From assembly GCF_900105395.1 (NCBI RefSeq), contig NZ_LT629775.1, positions 6,475,501 to 6,539,500 on the forward strand: a stretch of DNA of 64,000 nt. Direction: 5' to 3'. The position numbers and the translations under genes are program-made. The notes under the pieces were generated by a model. That model had not been told where the DNA came from, did no database searches, and saw only the letters and a list, made by a program, of their open reading frames with translations. Positions 15,936-23,595 of this stretch are shown here, one piece after another (within the stretch, counting starts at the first letter, position 1; each line of letters begins with the position of its first letter). This stretch comes from Streptomyces sp. TLI_053. GTDB taxonomy: Bacteria > Actinomycetota > Actinomycetes > Streptomycetales > Streptomycetaceae.

Positions 15936-16886
15936 TCAGCCGCGCTGGATGCCCGAGGTGTCGGCCAGCACGCCCTGGGTGCCGTCCTGGAGCTGGGCGA
16001 CCAGCGCGGCGCCGCGCTGCTCGACCGCCAGGTACCAGGTGCCGGGGACCAGTTCGCCGACCGGGCCGCCGGCCGGGTTGTCCTTCGGGGCCAGCTGGCG
16101 CGGCGCCGGGACGGCGAACCAGAACGGCGCGAAGTCCGCCGCCGGGGCGGGCTGCGGCTGGGCGGCCTGCTGGGCGGAGGCCTGACGGGCGGCCTCGGCC
16201 TCGGCGGCGTGCGCGGCCGGGGCCTGCTGGGCGGCGAGGTCGTGCGGCTGGCCCGCGACCGGCTGGCCGGCCTGCGGGGACGGGTAGCCGTAGCCGCCGG
16301 GCTGGCCGCCGAAGGCCGGGGACTGCGCCTGGCTCGGGTCGACGCCCGGGCCCGGGTAGCCGTACTGGCCGGGCTGACCGGGCTGGCCCTGGGCGGGGTA
16401 GCCGCCGGCCGGGAACGCGGCCGGCGTGGCCGGCCTGTCGGTGACCAGCGGGGTCTTGAGCACCGGGATCAGCTGGCCGCCGGCGGAGGCGCCGGTCAGC
16501 ACGATCAGCGCGATGACGGCCAGCCAGGCACCGATGCCGTGGCCGATGCCCTCCAGGCCGCCGCCGAGCGCCCACAGCGAGGTCCAGAGCGCGGCCACCG
16601 AGAAGGCGATGCCCCACTGGTCCAGGCGCAGGCCGAGGATCTGACGGGTCGCGGCCGCCTGGCCCTGGAAGCGCTGCACCAGGATCAGGGCGGCGGCCAG
16701 GATGCCGAGCAGGAAGACCGAGGGCAGCACGGGGAACAGGACACTGTCCCAGGCGTTCGTCGAGGTGTCGCCGCAGTACTTGCCCTTGCACTCGACGGTC
16801 CAGTACGGCAGGAAGGAGGCGATGAAGAGCAGGACGGCCGCACCTGCGACGGCGGCGTCTCCCTTGGTGAGAGCGCGCAGATTCAC
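15936..16886 (-). CDS. Four-helix membrane protein with Gln/Pro/Gly-rich cytoplasmic tail
   Basis: Unnamed actinobacterial membrane protein of 316 aa. Four hydrophobic segments occupy residues 10-155 (GAAVLLFIASFLPYW; PSVFLLGILAAALILV; FSVAALWTSLWALGG; WLAVIALIVLTGASAGG). A loop with VECKGKYCGDT holds two cysteines that could form an external disulfide. A low-complexity tail (GQPGQPGQYGYPGPG and similar) follows, then a compact C-terminal domain ending LVPGTWYLAVEQRGAALVAQ and DGTQGVLADTSG. Start GTG 16886 has AGGGGA 6 bases before it. It resembles the DUF5336 layout of mycobacteria. No function is apparent. Confidence 0.7.
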   Translation of the reverse strand: MNLRALTKGDAAVAGAAVLLFIASFLPYWTVECKGKYCGDTSTNAWDSVLFPVLPSVFLLGILAAALILVQRFQGQAAATRQILGLRLDQWGIAFSVAALWTSLWALGGGLEGIGHGIGAWLAVIALIVLTGASAGGQLIPVLKTPLVTDRPATPAAFPAGGYPAQGQPGQPGQYGYPGPGVDPSQAQSPAFGGQPGGYGYPSPQAGQPVAGQPHDLAAQQAPAAHAAEAEAARQASAQQAAQPQPAPAADFAPFWFAVPAPRQLAPKDNPAGGPVGELVPGTWYLAVEQRGAALVAQLQDGTQGVLADTSGIQRG

Positions 16887-17191
16887 TAACGTTCCCCTCG
16901 TTGGTGTGTCGTGGTCGGCGGTTTTCGGTTCGGCGCTCGGCCGATGTGGTTCCGGCGCCCGTCCGGTCGGCTGACCGGCGGGAAAACCCCGAACGGACCA
17001 GAAGCCTAGGGCCAACGGCCTCGCGGATGCACAGCGGGCTCGGGAACGGGGCGAAGTCGTTGCAAATCGCGCGCTTCCGGCCCCGGCCCGTCCACCGGCC
17101 CGTCCATCGTTCCAGTGCCCGGTCCGCCGCTCCGTCAACCGGGCCGGTGGGCGGGCGCCCGGGCCGCCGGACGGGGGCTCCCGCCGGGGTC
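16887..17191. other. 305-bp gap upstream of the membrane protein gene
   Basis: Contains the ribosome binding site (16893-16898) and presumably the promoter of the reverse gene starting at 16886. A short C/G repeat (GGCCCGTCCACCGGCCCGTCC, about 17084-17104) precedes the end of the amidase gene. No gene or RNA is recognised. Confidence 0.4.
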
Positions 17192-18265
17192 CTACCGGGT
17201 GGTCAGGAACGAGGTCAGCGCGTCGGCGATCCCCTGGGCGGCCTGCTGGCGCCACTGAGGGTCCGTCATCCGGCGGGCGTCGGCCGGGTTGCGCATGTTA
17301 CCGCACTCGATGAACACCTTGGGGACGGTCGAGAGATTCAGTCCGCCGAGGTCCGAACGGGTGTCCAGGCCCTTGCTCGCGACGTAGTCGGCGTAGGGCT
17401 CGCCGGTGGCCGCATGGAAGCTGTCGCGCAGCAACAGGCCCAGCCGGTGCGAGGGGTCGACGATCGCCGCGGTGTCGGCCTTCCCGGCGACCACCTTGGC
17501 GGGCATGATCACGTGGAATCCGCTGCCGTTCGCCGGCCCGCCGTCGCCGTGCACCGAGACCGCGGCGTCGGCGTGGGCGGCGTTGCCGATCCGGGCACGC
17601 TCGTCGATGCACGGCCCCCACGGCCGGTCGCCGTCGTGCGCCAGCACCACGGTGGCGCCGCGGGCGGCGAGGATCGCCCGGGCGCGGTGGACCACGTCGA
17701 GGGAGTACTCGGCCTCGCTGTAGCCGCTGTTGGTGCTGGTGCCGGTGGTGTCGCACTCCTTGCGGGCGTTGCCGATGTCGACCTTGCGGTTGATCTCGGC
17801 GGTGTGGGCGGAGTTGCCGGTGTTGTGGCCCGGGTCGAGGAGGACGGTGCGGCCCGCGAGCGCGGTGGAGGTGGCGACCGGGAGCGGGACGGCGGGGTCG
17901 GCGGTGCCGGTGGGAGCGGTGCCGGGCGCCGGGGTGCCGGTGGGCGCGGCGCCGGTTTCCGCCCCGCCGGGCGGTGCCGCGGCGGGGGTGCCGGTGCCGG
18001 CGGCCGCGACGGCGGGGACGCTCCGGTCGGGGCTGCCGACGGTCCGCCAGCCGAGCCAGCCGGCCAGGCCGAGCGGCGCCAGCACGGCGATCGCGGTCAC
18101 GGCGCGCAACGGCGCCGAGCGGCGCGGGCGGCGGTCCCGGCCGGGGGCGGCGCCGGCACGCCCGGTGGCGGCGCGGTCGGTGGCGGCACGGTCGAGAGCG
18201 GTGCCGCCGGGGTCGGTGCCGTCGGGTTCGGTGGGGCCGGCCGTCCGGCGGGTGGTGCGAGTCAC
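17192..18265 (-). CDS. N-acetylmuramoyl-L-alanine amidase (Amidase_3), membrane-anchored
   Basis: Cell-wall hydrolase that cuts the MurNAc-L-Ala bond outside the membrane; 357 aa. A basic, disordered N-terminus of about 50 residues is followed by one membrane segment (AVTAIAVLAPLGLAGWLGW) and a Pro/Thr/Gly spacer. The catalytic domain starts at TVLLDPGHNTGNS (zinc His) and continues with the zinc Glu in GYSEAEYSLDVV, the zinc His in AVSVHGDGG, and the catalytic Glu in VFIECGNMRN. Two cysteines (KECDTTG, WGPCID) may pair. All key residues are present, so it should be active. It lies 7 bp downstream of the Pro-rich anchored protein gene and probably shares its transcript. Confidence 0.92.
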   Translation of the reverse strand: MTRTTRRTAGPTEPDGTDPGGTALDRAATDRAATGRAGAAPGRDRRPRRSAPLRAVTAIAVLAPLGLAGWLGWRTVGSPDRSVPAVAAAGTGTPAAAPPGGAETGAAPTGTPAPGTAPTGTADPAVPLPVATSTALAGRTVLLDPGHNTGNSAHTAEINRKVDIGNARKECDTTGTSTNSGYSEAEYSLDVVHRARAILAARGATVVLAHDGDRPWGPCIDERARIGNAAHADAAVSVHGDGGPANGSGFHVIMPAKVVAGKADTAAIVDPSHRLGLLLRDSFHAATGEPYADYVASKGLDTRSDLGGLNLSTVPKVFIECGNMRNPADARRMTDPQWRQQAAQGIADALTSFLTTR

Positions 18266-18272
18266 GGGTGGT

Positions 18273-19565
18273 TCAGATCCGGTCCTGGGTGCGGGGGGTG
18301 AGTCCGAACTGGTCGGCGATCGCCTTCCACTTCGTGACGAAGTCCTTCTTCGCCTGGGTTGCCTGCGGGTTGAGCTCGTCGGCGCGCTTCTTGTCGGCGG
18401 TGTTCGGGGCGCTGCCCGTGCAGCCCTGGGAGGCGACCGTCCGGGCCCAGCTCGCGTACGCCCGGTCGATGTCGGCGGACAACTGCCAGGCGGACTTCAG
18501 CGACTGCACCGCGTCCGGGCCGCCGGGCAGGTCGGTGACGCTCAGCTGGGCGAGCTTGGCCAGCAGTTGGTCGCGCTGCTTGGCACCGCTGTCGAACACC
18601 TGGGCGGCGGACTCGATGTCGGGCTTGGTCGGGCAGCTGTTCACCTTGGCGACGGCGTTGCCGATCGGGGCCTTGGCGCTCTCGCCCTGGGTGAGCAGTT
18701 CGTCCAGGGCCTTGGCCTGGGTGGGCGCGTTGGCACCGGCGGCGGTCGGGGAGGCGGACGGGCCGGTGCTCGCCGCGGGGTCGGGCGCGGTCGGGGTCGG
18801 GTCGGCGCCGGTGGGGGCCGGGGCGGGCTGGGGGTTCCCGGTGCCGGAGGCGGCGCCGGTCGCGGTGGCGGAGGGGGTCGCGGAGCCGGCCTGGTCGGTG
18901 CCCGGGTCCTTGTCCTTCACCGCCCAGAGGATGCCGCCGCCGAGGGCCAGCACGAACAGCAGGGCGAAGGCGATGAGCAGGGGAGCGCGCTTGTTGCCGG
19001 GGCCCTCGTCGTCGTCCTCGTAGCCGGTCGGGTAGTCGTGCCCGGCGTACTCGTGCTGCGGGTACTCGTGCTGGGGGTACTCGTACTGCTGCGGGTACTC
19101 GTTCCCGGGGTGCTCGGTCCGGGCGTACCCGGGCTGGGCGTGGCCCTGCTGGGCGGGGTCGTACGGCGGCCGGCCGGGCGCCCCGTACGGGGCCCGGCCG
19201 GAGGGGGCCGCCTGGCCGTACCCGGGTCGCGGCTGGGCCTGCGGCGGGTACGGCGGCTGCTGGGCGGGCCGGGGCGGTCCGTAGGGGGCCTGCTGCTGCG
19301 GCGCGCTCCGGGGCGGGAAGGCGCCGGGCGCGTCGGGGCGCGGCGGCACCGGCTGCGGAATGAGGGCGGTCGGGGCGTCCTCGTCGTACGGTCCGGCCTG
19401 CGGCGGTCCGGCGGGGGACGCCGGGGGCGGGCCGGGGGCGGCCGGCGGGGCGGTCGGCGGCGCGCCCGGGGCGGAGGGCTGCTGCGGACCGCGCACCCAG
19501 CCGCCCGCACCGCCGCGGGCGGTCGGGTCCCAGACCGCCGGAGCGGTGTTCTGCTGGTCCGTCAT
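18273..19565 (-). CDS. Pro/Gln/Tyr-rich single-pass membrane protein with extracellular helical domain
   Basis: Unrecognised 430-residue protein. Residues 1-195 are disordered and rich in Pro, Gln, Gly and Tyr, with tandem QHEYPQHEY-type repeats just before the membrane; TALIPQ in the early part is like an FHA-binding Thr motif seen in kinase substrates, which is only a hint. One membrane helix (LLIAFALLFVLALGGGILWA) follows an acidic DDDEGP stretch and the outside part has a Thr/Pro/Ala linker and a helical domain with two cysteines (VNSCPTKPD; ASQGCTGS). Start ATG 19565 has AGGGA upstream. The amidase gene follows after 7 bp, suggesting a shared cell-envelope role. Confidence 0.75.
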   Translation of the reverse strand: MTDQQNTAPAVWDPTARGGAGGWVRGPQQPSAPGAPPTAPPAAPGPPPASPAGPPQAGPYDEDAPTALIPQPVPPRPDAPGAFPPRSAPQQQAPYGPPRPAQQPPYPPQAQPRPGYGQAAPSGRAPYGAPGRPPYDPAQQGHAQPGYARTEHPGNEYPQQYEYPQHEYPQHEYAGHDYPTGYEDDDEGPGNKRAPLLIAFALLFVLALGGGILWAVKDKDPGTDQAGSATPSATATGAASGTGNPQPAPAPTGADPTPTAPDPAASTGPSASPTAAGANAPTQAKALDELLTQGESAKAPIGNAVAKVNSCPTKPDIESAAQVFDSGAKQRDQLLAKLAQLSVTDLPGGPDAVQSLKSAWQLSADIDRAYASWARTVASQGCTGSAPNTADKKRADELNPQATQAKKDFVTKWKAIADQFGLTPRTQDRI

Positions 19566-19855
19566 CTGTCCCTGGCCCCCACGGTCTGCCCGGGCCTGCT
19601 CCGCCCGGGTGCTCTGCTGGTGTCGTGCGGCCGCGCCGCGGTCGCGGGCGTCCGCGACCGCGCGGACACCGTACCGTTCGCGCCCCGCACCCGGCAGCCC
19701 CGGCACGACGTTAGAGCATCCGTGATCGCCCGTGGGGCGGGTCGGCCGATTCCGGACACCCCGCGCGGCGTCCGGACGGCGCTGCCCCGCGGAGTGCCCG
19801 CGGAGTGCCCGACGCGGCGTGCGCGGCGGGCCGGACGGCGGTCCCGACCCGCGGG
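19566..19855. other. 290-bp gap with promoter of the Pro-rich protein operon
   Basis: Separates two reverse-strand genes. The AT-richest spot, about 19708-19725 (ACGTTAGAGCATCCGTGATC), is a reasonable place for a promoter reading to the left. GC-rich repeats of the form CGGAGTGCCCGCGGAGTGCCC lie at about 19790-19812. No gene seen. Confidence 0.35.
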
Positions 19856-20512
19856 TCAGCCGGTGGCGGCGCGGCGCAGGACGCGCAGCGAACCGGTCAC
19901 CGAGACCTCCTCGAAGCCCTCCGCGAGCGCCCGCAGGTACACGCGGTAGGGCGCCTGGCCGCCGTCGGCCGGGTCGGGGAAGACGTCGTGGACGACGAGC
20001 AGGCCCTCGGGCGCCAGGTGCGGTGCCCAGCCCTCGTAGTCGGCGGTGGCGTGCTCGTCGGTGTGGCCGCCGTCGATGAAGACCAGGGCCAGCCTGCCGC
20101 CCCACACCGCCGCGATCCGGGGCGAGCGGCCGACCAGGGCGATCACGTGGTCCTCCAGGCCGGCCGCGTGCAGGGTGCGGCGGAACCGGGGGAGGGTGTC
20201 CATCCGGCCGACCTCCGGGTCGACCAGGGTCGGGTCGTGGTACTCCCAGCCGGGCTGCTGCTCCTCGGAGCCGCGGTGGTGGTCGACGGTCAGCGCCACG
20301 GTGCCGGTCTCCCGGGCGGCCTCGGCCAGCAGGATCGCCGAGCGGCCGCAGTAGGTGCCGATCTCCAGCACCGGCAGGCCGGTGCGGCGGGCCGCGGTCA
20401 CGGCGGCGGCGTAGAGCGCGAGGCCCTCGTCGACGGGCATGAACCCGGTCGCGCCCTCGAACGCGGCCAGCACCTCGGGCCGGGGGTGCGCGGTCTGCGG
20501 GAGGTCGGACAT
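19856..20512 (-). CDS. Class I SAM-dependent methyltransferase (Methyltransf_24 type)
   Basis: Predicted O-methyltransferase-like enzyme of 218 aa. Motif I is LPVLEIGTYCGRSAILLAEA near residue 48; VALTVDHHRGSEEQQPG is motif II with an added loop; LALVFIDGGHTDEHATADYE holds the Asp-His typical of the metal-dependent O-methyltransferase/cephalosporin-hydroxylase branch; LLVVHDVFPDPADGG follows. It is probably a small-molecule methyltransferase, substrate unknown. Start ATG 20512. It is divergent from the zinc alcohol dehydrogenase at 20802 with a 289-bp gap that carries a KstR-type operator, so both could be regulated together. Confidence 0.8.
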   Translation of the reverse strand: MSDLPQTAHPRPEVLAAFEGATGFMPVDEGLALYAAAVTAARRTGLPVLEIGTYCGRSAILLAEAARETGTVALTVDHHRGSEEQQPGWEYHDPTLVDPEVGRMDTLPRFRRTLHAAGLEDHVIALVGRSPRIAAVWGGRLALVFIDGGHTDEHATADYEGWAPHLAPEGLLVVHDVFPDPADGGQAPYRVYLRALAEGFEEVSVTGSLRVLRRAATG

Positions 20513-20694
20513 GGTGCTGCTCCTCGGCGGGGGTGGTCCGGTGGGGTCCGGTGGTGCTGCTCGCCGTCGGACCCTACTCGACGGTACGCCGCGGGCCCCA
20601 ACGCCCTGCCCCGACCCCGGGCCCGCCCCGGGCCCGACAAACGGCCGGTCCGGCCCGGTGGCCGGCGCGGGCGCTGTCCGGGCGCGCGGTGGAA

Positions 20695-20708
20695 TGGAAC
20701 GTGTTCTA
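20695..20708. promoter_or_regulatory. KstR-type operator
   Basis: TGGAACGTGTTCTA matches the published KstR consensus TnnAACnnGTTnnA at every fixed position. It lies 93 bp before the alcohol dehydrogenase start, in the divergent gap. A KstR-like repressor is encoded at 11563-12246. Confidence 0.65.
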
Positions 20709-20744
20709 CTCGGCCCGGGCGCGGCGTGCCAGAATCGGGCCGAC

Positions 20745-20776
20745 CGACGATCCGCGGATCCGACGATCCCCGGATC
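20745..20776. repeat. Tandem 16-bp repeat in the 5' leader of the dehydrogenase gene
   Basis: CGACGATCCGCGGATC (20745-20760) is followed directly by CGACGATCCCCGGATC (20761-20776), one mismatch. Each half contains a GATCC..GGATC palindrome. The repeat sits between the KstR-type operator and the ribosome binding site GGGAG (20790-20794). Confidence 0.6.
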
Positions 20777-20801
20777 CGCGACGGACCCCCGGGAGCAGCC
20801 C

Positions 20802-21893
20802 ATGCGTGCCGCCGTTCTGCACAGGACCGGTCAGGAGACGCTCGACGTCCGCGACGACGTCGAGGCGGTCGGCTTCGGTCCGGGCAGGGTGAGGATCAGG
20901 CTGCGGGCCGCGAGCCTCTGCCACTCCGACCTGTCGGCGATGAGCGGCGTGCTGCCCCAGCCCGCGCCGTTCGTCCCCGGGCACGAGGGTGCCGGCGACG
21001 TCGTCGAGGTCGGCGAGGGGGTGACGGGGGTCGCCGTCGGCGACCGGGTGCTGCTCAGCTGGATCGCGCCGTGCGGCCGCTGCGCGCACTGCGAGCGCGG
21101 GCGCTCCCACCTCTGCGTGGCTGGCCTGCGACGACTCGGCGCCCCGGGCTTCCGCTTCGGCGGGGACGGGACCGGCGCGGTGGAGGCGTCCGGCTTCTAC
21201 GGCACCGGCACCTTCGCCGAGGAGGTGGTGGTGGACCGCGACGCGGTGGTCCCGGTGCCCGCCGACCTCCCGTACGAACTGGCCGCGCTGATCGGCTGCG
21301 GCGTGACCACCGGTATCGGCGCGGCCGTCCACACCGCCCGGGTCGAGCCCGGCGCGTCGGTCGCGGTGATCGGCGCCGGCGGGGTGGGCGTCGCCGCGGT
21401 CCAGGGCGCCCGGGTCTGCGGCGCGGGCCGGATCGCGGTGGTCGACCCGGTGGTGTCCCGCCGGGAGCGGGCGCTCGCCTTCGGCGCGACCGAGGCGCTC
21501 GCCCCGGAGGAGCTCAGGGCGGCGGCGAAGGGCCTGCCGGGCGGCGGGTTCGACTACGTCTTCGAGGCGGTCGGCCGCTCGGCCACCGTCCGGGCGGCCT
21601 ACGACGCGGCCCGGCGCGGCGGTGCCGTGGTGGTGATCGGCGCCGGGGCGCAGGACGACCAGGTCCGGTTCGGCATGGGGGAGCTGTTCTTCAACGAGAA
21701 GCGGCTGCTGCCCTCGCTGTACGGCGGGGCCCCGCTGTTGCACACCGTCGCGCTGGTGGTGGAGCTGTGGCGGGCCGGGCGGATCGACCTCGCGGGGATG
21801 GTCACCCACCGGGTCGCGCTGGCGGAGGTCAACGAGGCGCTGGCGCAGATGCGCGGCGGGGAGGCGCTGCGGACCGTGGTGCTGCCGGGCTGA
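20802..21893 (+). CDS. Zinc-dependent alcohol dehydrogenase (class III-like)
   Basis: Cytoplasmic NAD(P)-dependent medium-chain dehydrogenase of 363 aa. The catalytic zinc ligands are C in ASLCHSD (near residue 39) and H in VPGHEGAGDVV (near 62); the structural zinc site is CGRCAHCERGRSHLC (near 90-104); the nucleotide fold has VIGAGGVGVAAVQGA. GVTTGIGAAVHTARVEPG is characteristic of the class III/mycothiol-dehydrogenase branch. ATG 20802 follows GGGAG. The KstR-type operator upstream suggests that the substrate may be a sterol- or lipid-derived alcohol, but that is inference from regulation. Homology to the enzyme class is certain. Confidence 0.88.
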   Translation: MRAAVLHRTGQETLDVRDDVEAVGFGPGRVRIRLRAASLCHSDLSAMSGVLPQPAPFVPGHEGAGDVVEVGEGVTGVAVGDRVLLSWIAPCGRCAHCERGRSHLCVAGLRRLGAPGFRFGGDGTGAVEASGFYGTGTFAEEVVVDRDAVVPVPADLPYELAALIGCGVTTGIGAAVHTARVEPGASVAVIGAGGVGVAAVQGARVCGAGRIAVVDPVVSRRERALAFGATEALAPEELRAAAKGLPGGGFDYVFEAVGRSATVRAAYDAARRGGAVVVIGAGAQDDQVRFGMGELFFNEKRLLPSLYGGAPLLHTVALVVELWRAGRIDLAGMVTHRVALAEVNEALAQMRGGEALRTVVLPG

Positions 21894-22024
21894 GGGCCGG
21901 GGCCGGGGCCGGGGGCCGACGGCTCGGGCTGATGGCTCGGGCTGACGGCCGGGGGGTGACGGCCGGTCCGGGCGGTGGGTCTGGCCGGGCGCGCACGCAC
22001 CGGGCCGGACCCACCGCGACCGGG

Positions 22025-22174
22025 TCAGGCCAGGTCGGCCGAGGCCGCGCGGTGGCGGCCGTGCGGGTCCGCCTCGGGGCTGTCGTCGGCGGCGGAGCGG
22101 CCGCGGTGGCGACCGGCCGCCGCGGTGTCCTCGGCCGTGGTCTCGTCGGTGTCGGTGAGGGTGTCGGAGATCAA
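22025..22174 (-). CDS. Small GRHR-repeat protein (49 aa)
   Basis: Short acidic-then-basic peptide: MISDTLTDTDETTAEDTAA followed by GRHRGRSAADDSPEADPHG and RHRAASADLA. It carries two GRHR units spaced about 20 residues, a pattern I have seen in other tiny streptomycete proteins of unknown role. The start is TTG 22174; no strong ribosome binding site precedes it, so it could begin elsewhere. It lies alone between the dehydrogenase and kinase genes. The stretch before it (21894-22024) consists of GGCCGG and GGCTCGGGCTGA repeats. Confidence 0.45.
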   Translation of the reverse strand: MISDTLTDTDETTAEDTAAAGRHRGRSAADDSPEADPHGRHRAASADLA

Positions 22175-22515
22175 GATCGTCTGTCCGTGCTTCCGTGCGA
22201 GGGTACGGGTCGTCCGGCCTCCGGCCGGTCCCGCGAGGAAGCGGCCGGGGCGCGGCCGCCACCCTAACCGCCGGGGTGTGCGGGGTCCTACCGGGACCAC
22301 GGCGCCCCGTCCCCCGGACCGCCCGGCCCCGGACCGCCCGACGGTTCGTACGCCCCACCCGCCGGCGCGGCCCGCCCCCCGGCCGGACCGGACGCTCGAC
22401 CGGTGCTCCCGGCGGCGCATTCCGCTCCCGCCGGGCAGGCGGATCCGGGATACTCCGCGCAGGGGCCGCGGCACGGGGACGGGGCGGCCCGGGGGCCAGC
22501 GAGGGCGGGGGCTGG
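22175..22515. other. 341-bp intergenic region before the kinase gene
   Basis: Should contain the divergent promoters of the GRHR peptide gene and the kinase gene. Only GC-rich, Pro/Arg-coding-like sequence is seen; the kinase has a weak GAGGG (22501-22505) upstream of ATG 22516. No RNA or gene recognised. Confidence 0.35.
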
Positions 22516-23595
22516 ATGGAGCCGGTGCTGCTGGTGGCGGTCGCGATCGTCGTGACGCTGATCGTGCTGGTCACGTCGACCGCGCGTCGGCGGGCCCGGC
22601 GACGCGCGGTCGAACGGAATCCCGGTGGCCCGCCCGTGACGCCGGGCGGGACCGGCGGTGGGTTGCCCGGCGGTGGGTTGCCCGGCGGTGCGGTGCCCGG
22701 CGGTGCGCCGCCCGTCCACCGGGCGCCTCCGCCGCCGGCCGACGCGTACCCCCCGACCGTCCCCGCGCAGGGCGACCTCGGCCGGCTCGGCCGCTTCCGC
22801 CTTACCGGCGAGCTGGGCCGGGGTGGCATGGGAACGGTCTACCTGGGCCTGACTCCCGGCGGCCGCCCGGTCGCCGTGAAGGCCGTGAACCCGGAGCTCG
22901 CCGCCGACCCGGCCTTCCGGCGCCGCTTCGCCCGCGAGATCGAGGCCGCGCGCAGGGTCGGCGGCTTCCACACCGCGCCCGTGGTCGACGCGGATCCCTA
23001 CGGCAGCCCGCCCTGGCTGGCCACCGAGTACATCCCCGGCCCGTCGCTGCAGGAGGTCCTCCGCCGGCACGGCCCGGTCCCGGGGCGCACGCTGCACGCG
23101 CTCGCGGCCGGGATCGCCGAGGCCCTGGAGGAGATCCACCGCTGCGGGGTGATCCACCGCGACCTCAAGCCGGGCAACGTCATCGTCTCCGGCACCGGCC
23201 CGCGGCTCATCGACTTCGGCATCGCCCGGGCCGCCGACGACACCCGGCTCACCTCGACCGGATTCGTCGTCGGTACGGCCGGCTTCGTCGCCCCGGAACA
23301 GCTCTCGGGCGCGCCGGTGACCCCCGCCGTCGACCTGTACGCGTTCGGCATGGTGCTGTGCCACGCCGGTGGCGCCGCTCCGTTCGCCCCGGGTGTGCCG
23401 CTGGAATCCGCCCTGGGCCTGCTTCCCGCCCAGCTGGCGGCGGTCGTGCTCCGGTGCCTGGACCACGACCCCGGGCGCCGGCCCACCGCGTCCGACGTCC
23501 TGCGACAGCTCTCCGGCCACCGGATCGAGAACGACGACTGGCTGCCGCCACCGGTACAAACGATGGTCGAGCGGTACCAGCGGCCGGGGGCCTAG
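22516..23595 (+). CDS. Ser/Thr protein kinase with N-terminal membrane segment
   Basis: Hanks-type kinase, 359 aa. A membrane helix (EPVLLVAVAIVVTLIVLVTS) comes first, followed by an RRRARRRAVE stop-transfer and a Gly/Pro linker, so the kinase domain should face the cytoplasm. Domain landmarks: ELGRGGMGTVYLG (P-loop), VAVKAVNPEL (ATP Lys), HRDLKPGNVIV (catalytic loop), LIDFGIARAADD (DFG), VGTAGFVAPEQ (activation end). Streptomycete kinases usually carry the membrane helix after the kinase domain, so this order is reversed, and no sensor domain is left outside. The stop codon shares CTAG with the convergent S9 peptidase gene (23592-23595). Substrate unknown. Confidence 0.85.
   Translation: MEPVLLVAVAIVVTLIVLVTSTARRRARRRAVERNPGGPPVTPGGTGGGLPGGGLPGGAVPGGAPPVHRAPPPPADAYPPTVPAQGDLGRLGRFRLTGELGRGGMGTVYLGLTPGGRPVAVKAVNPELAADPAFRRRFAREIEAARRVGGFHTAPVVDADPYGSPPWLATEYIPGPSLQEVLRRHGPVPGRTLHALAAGIAEALEEIHRCGVIHRDLKPGNVIVSGTGPRLIDFGIARAADDTRLTSTGFVVGTAGFVAPEQLSGAPVTPAVDLYAFGMVLCHAGGAAPFAPGVPLESALGLLPAQLAAVVLRCLDHDPGRRPTASDVLRQLSGHRIENDDWLPPPVQTMVERYQRPGA

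Noticed and set aside
19050..19110. GTACTCGTGCTGGGGGTACT repeats as a protein-binding site
   Set aside because: They encode the EYPQHEYPQHEY repeats of the Pro-rich membrane protein.
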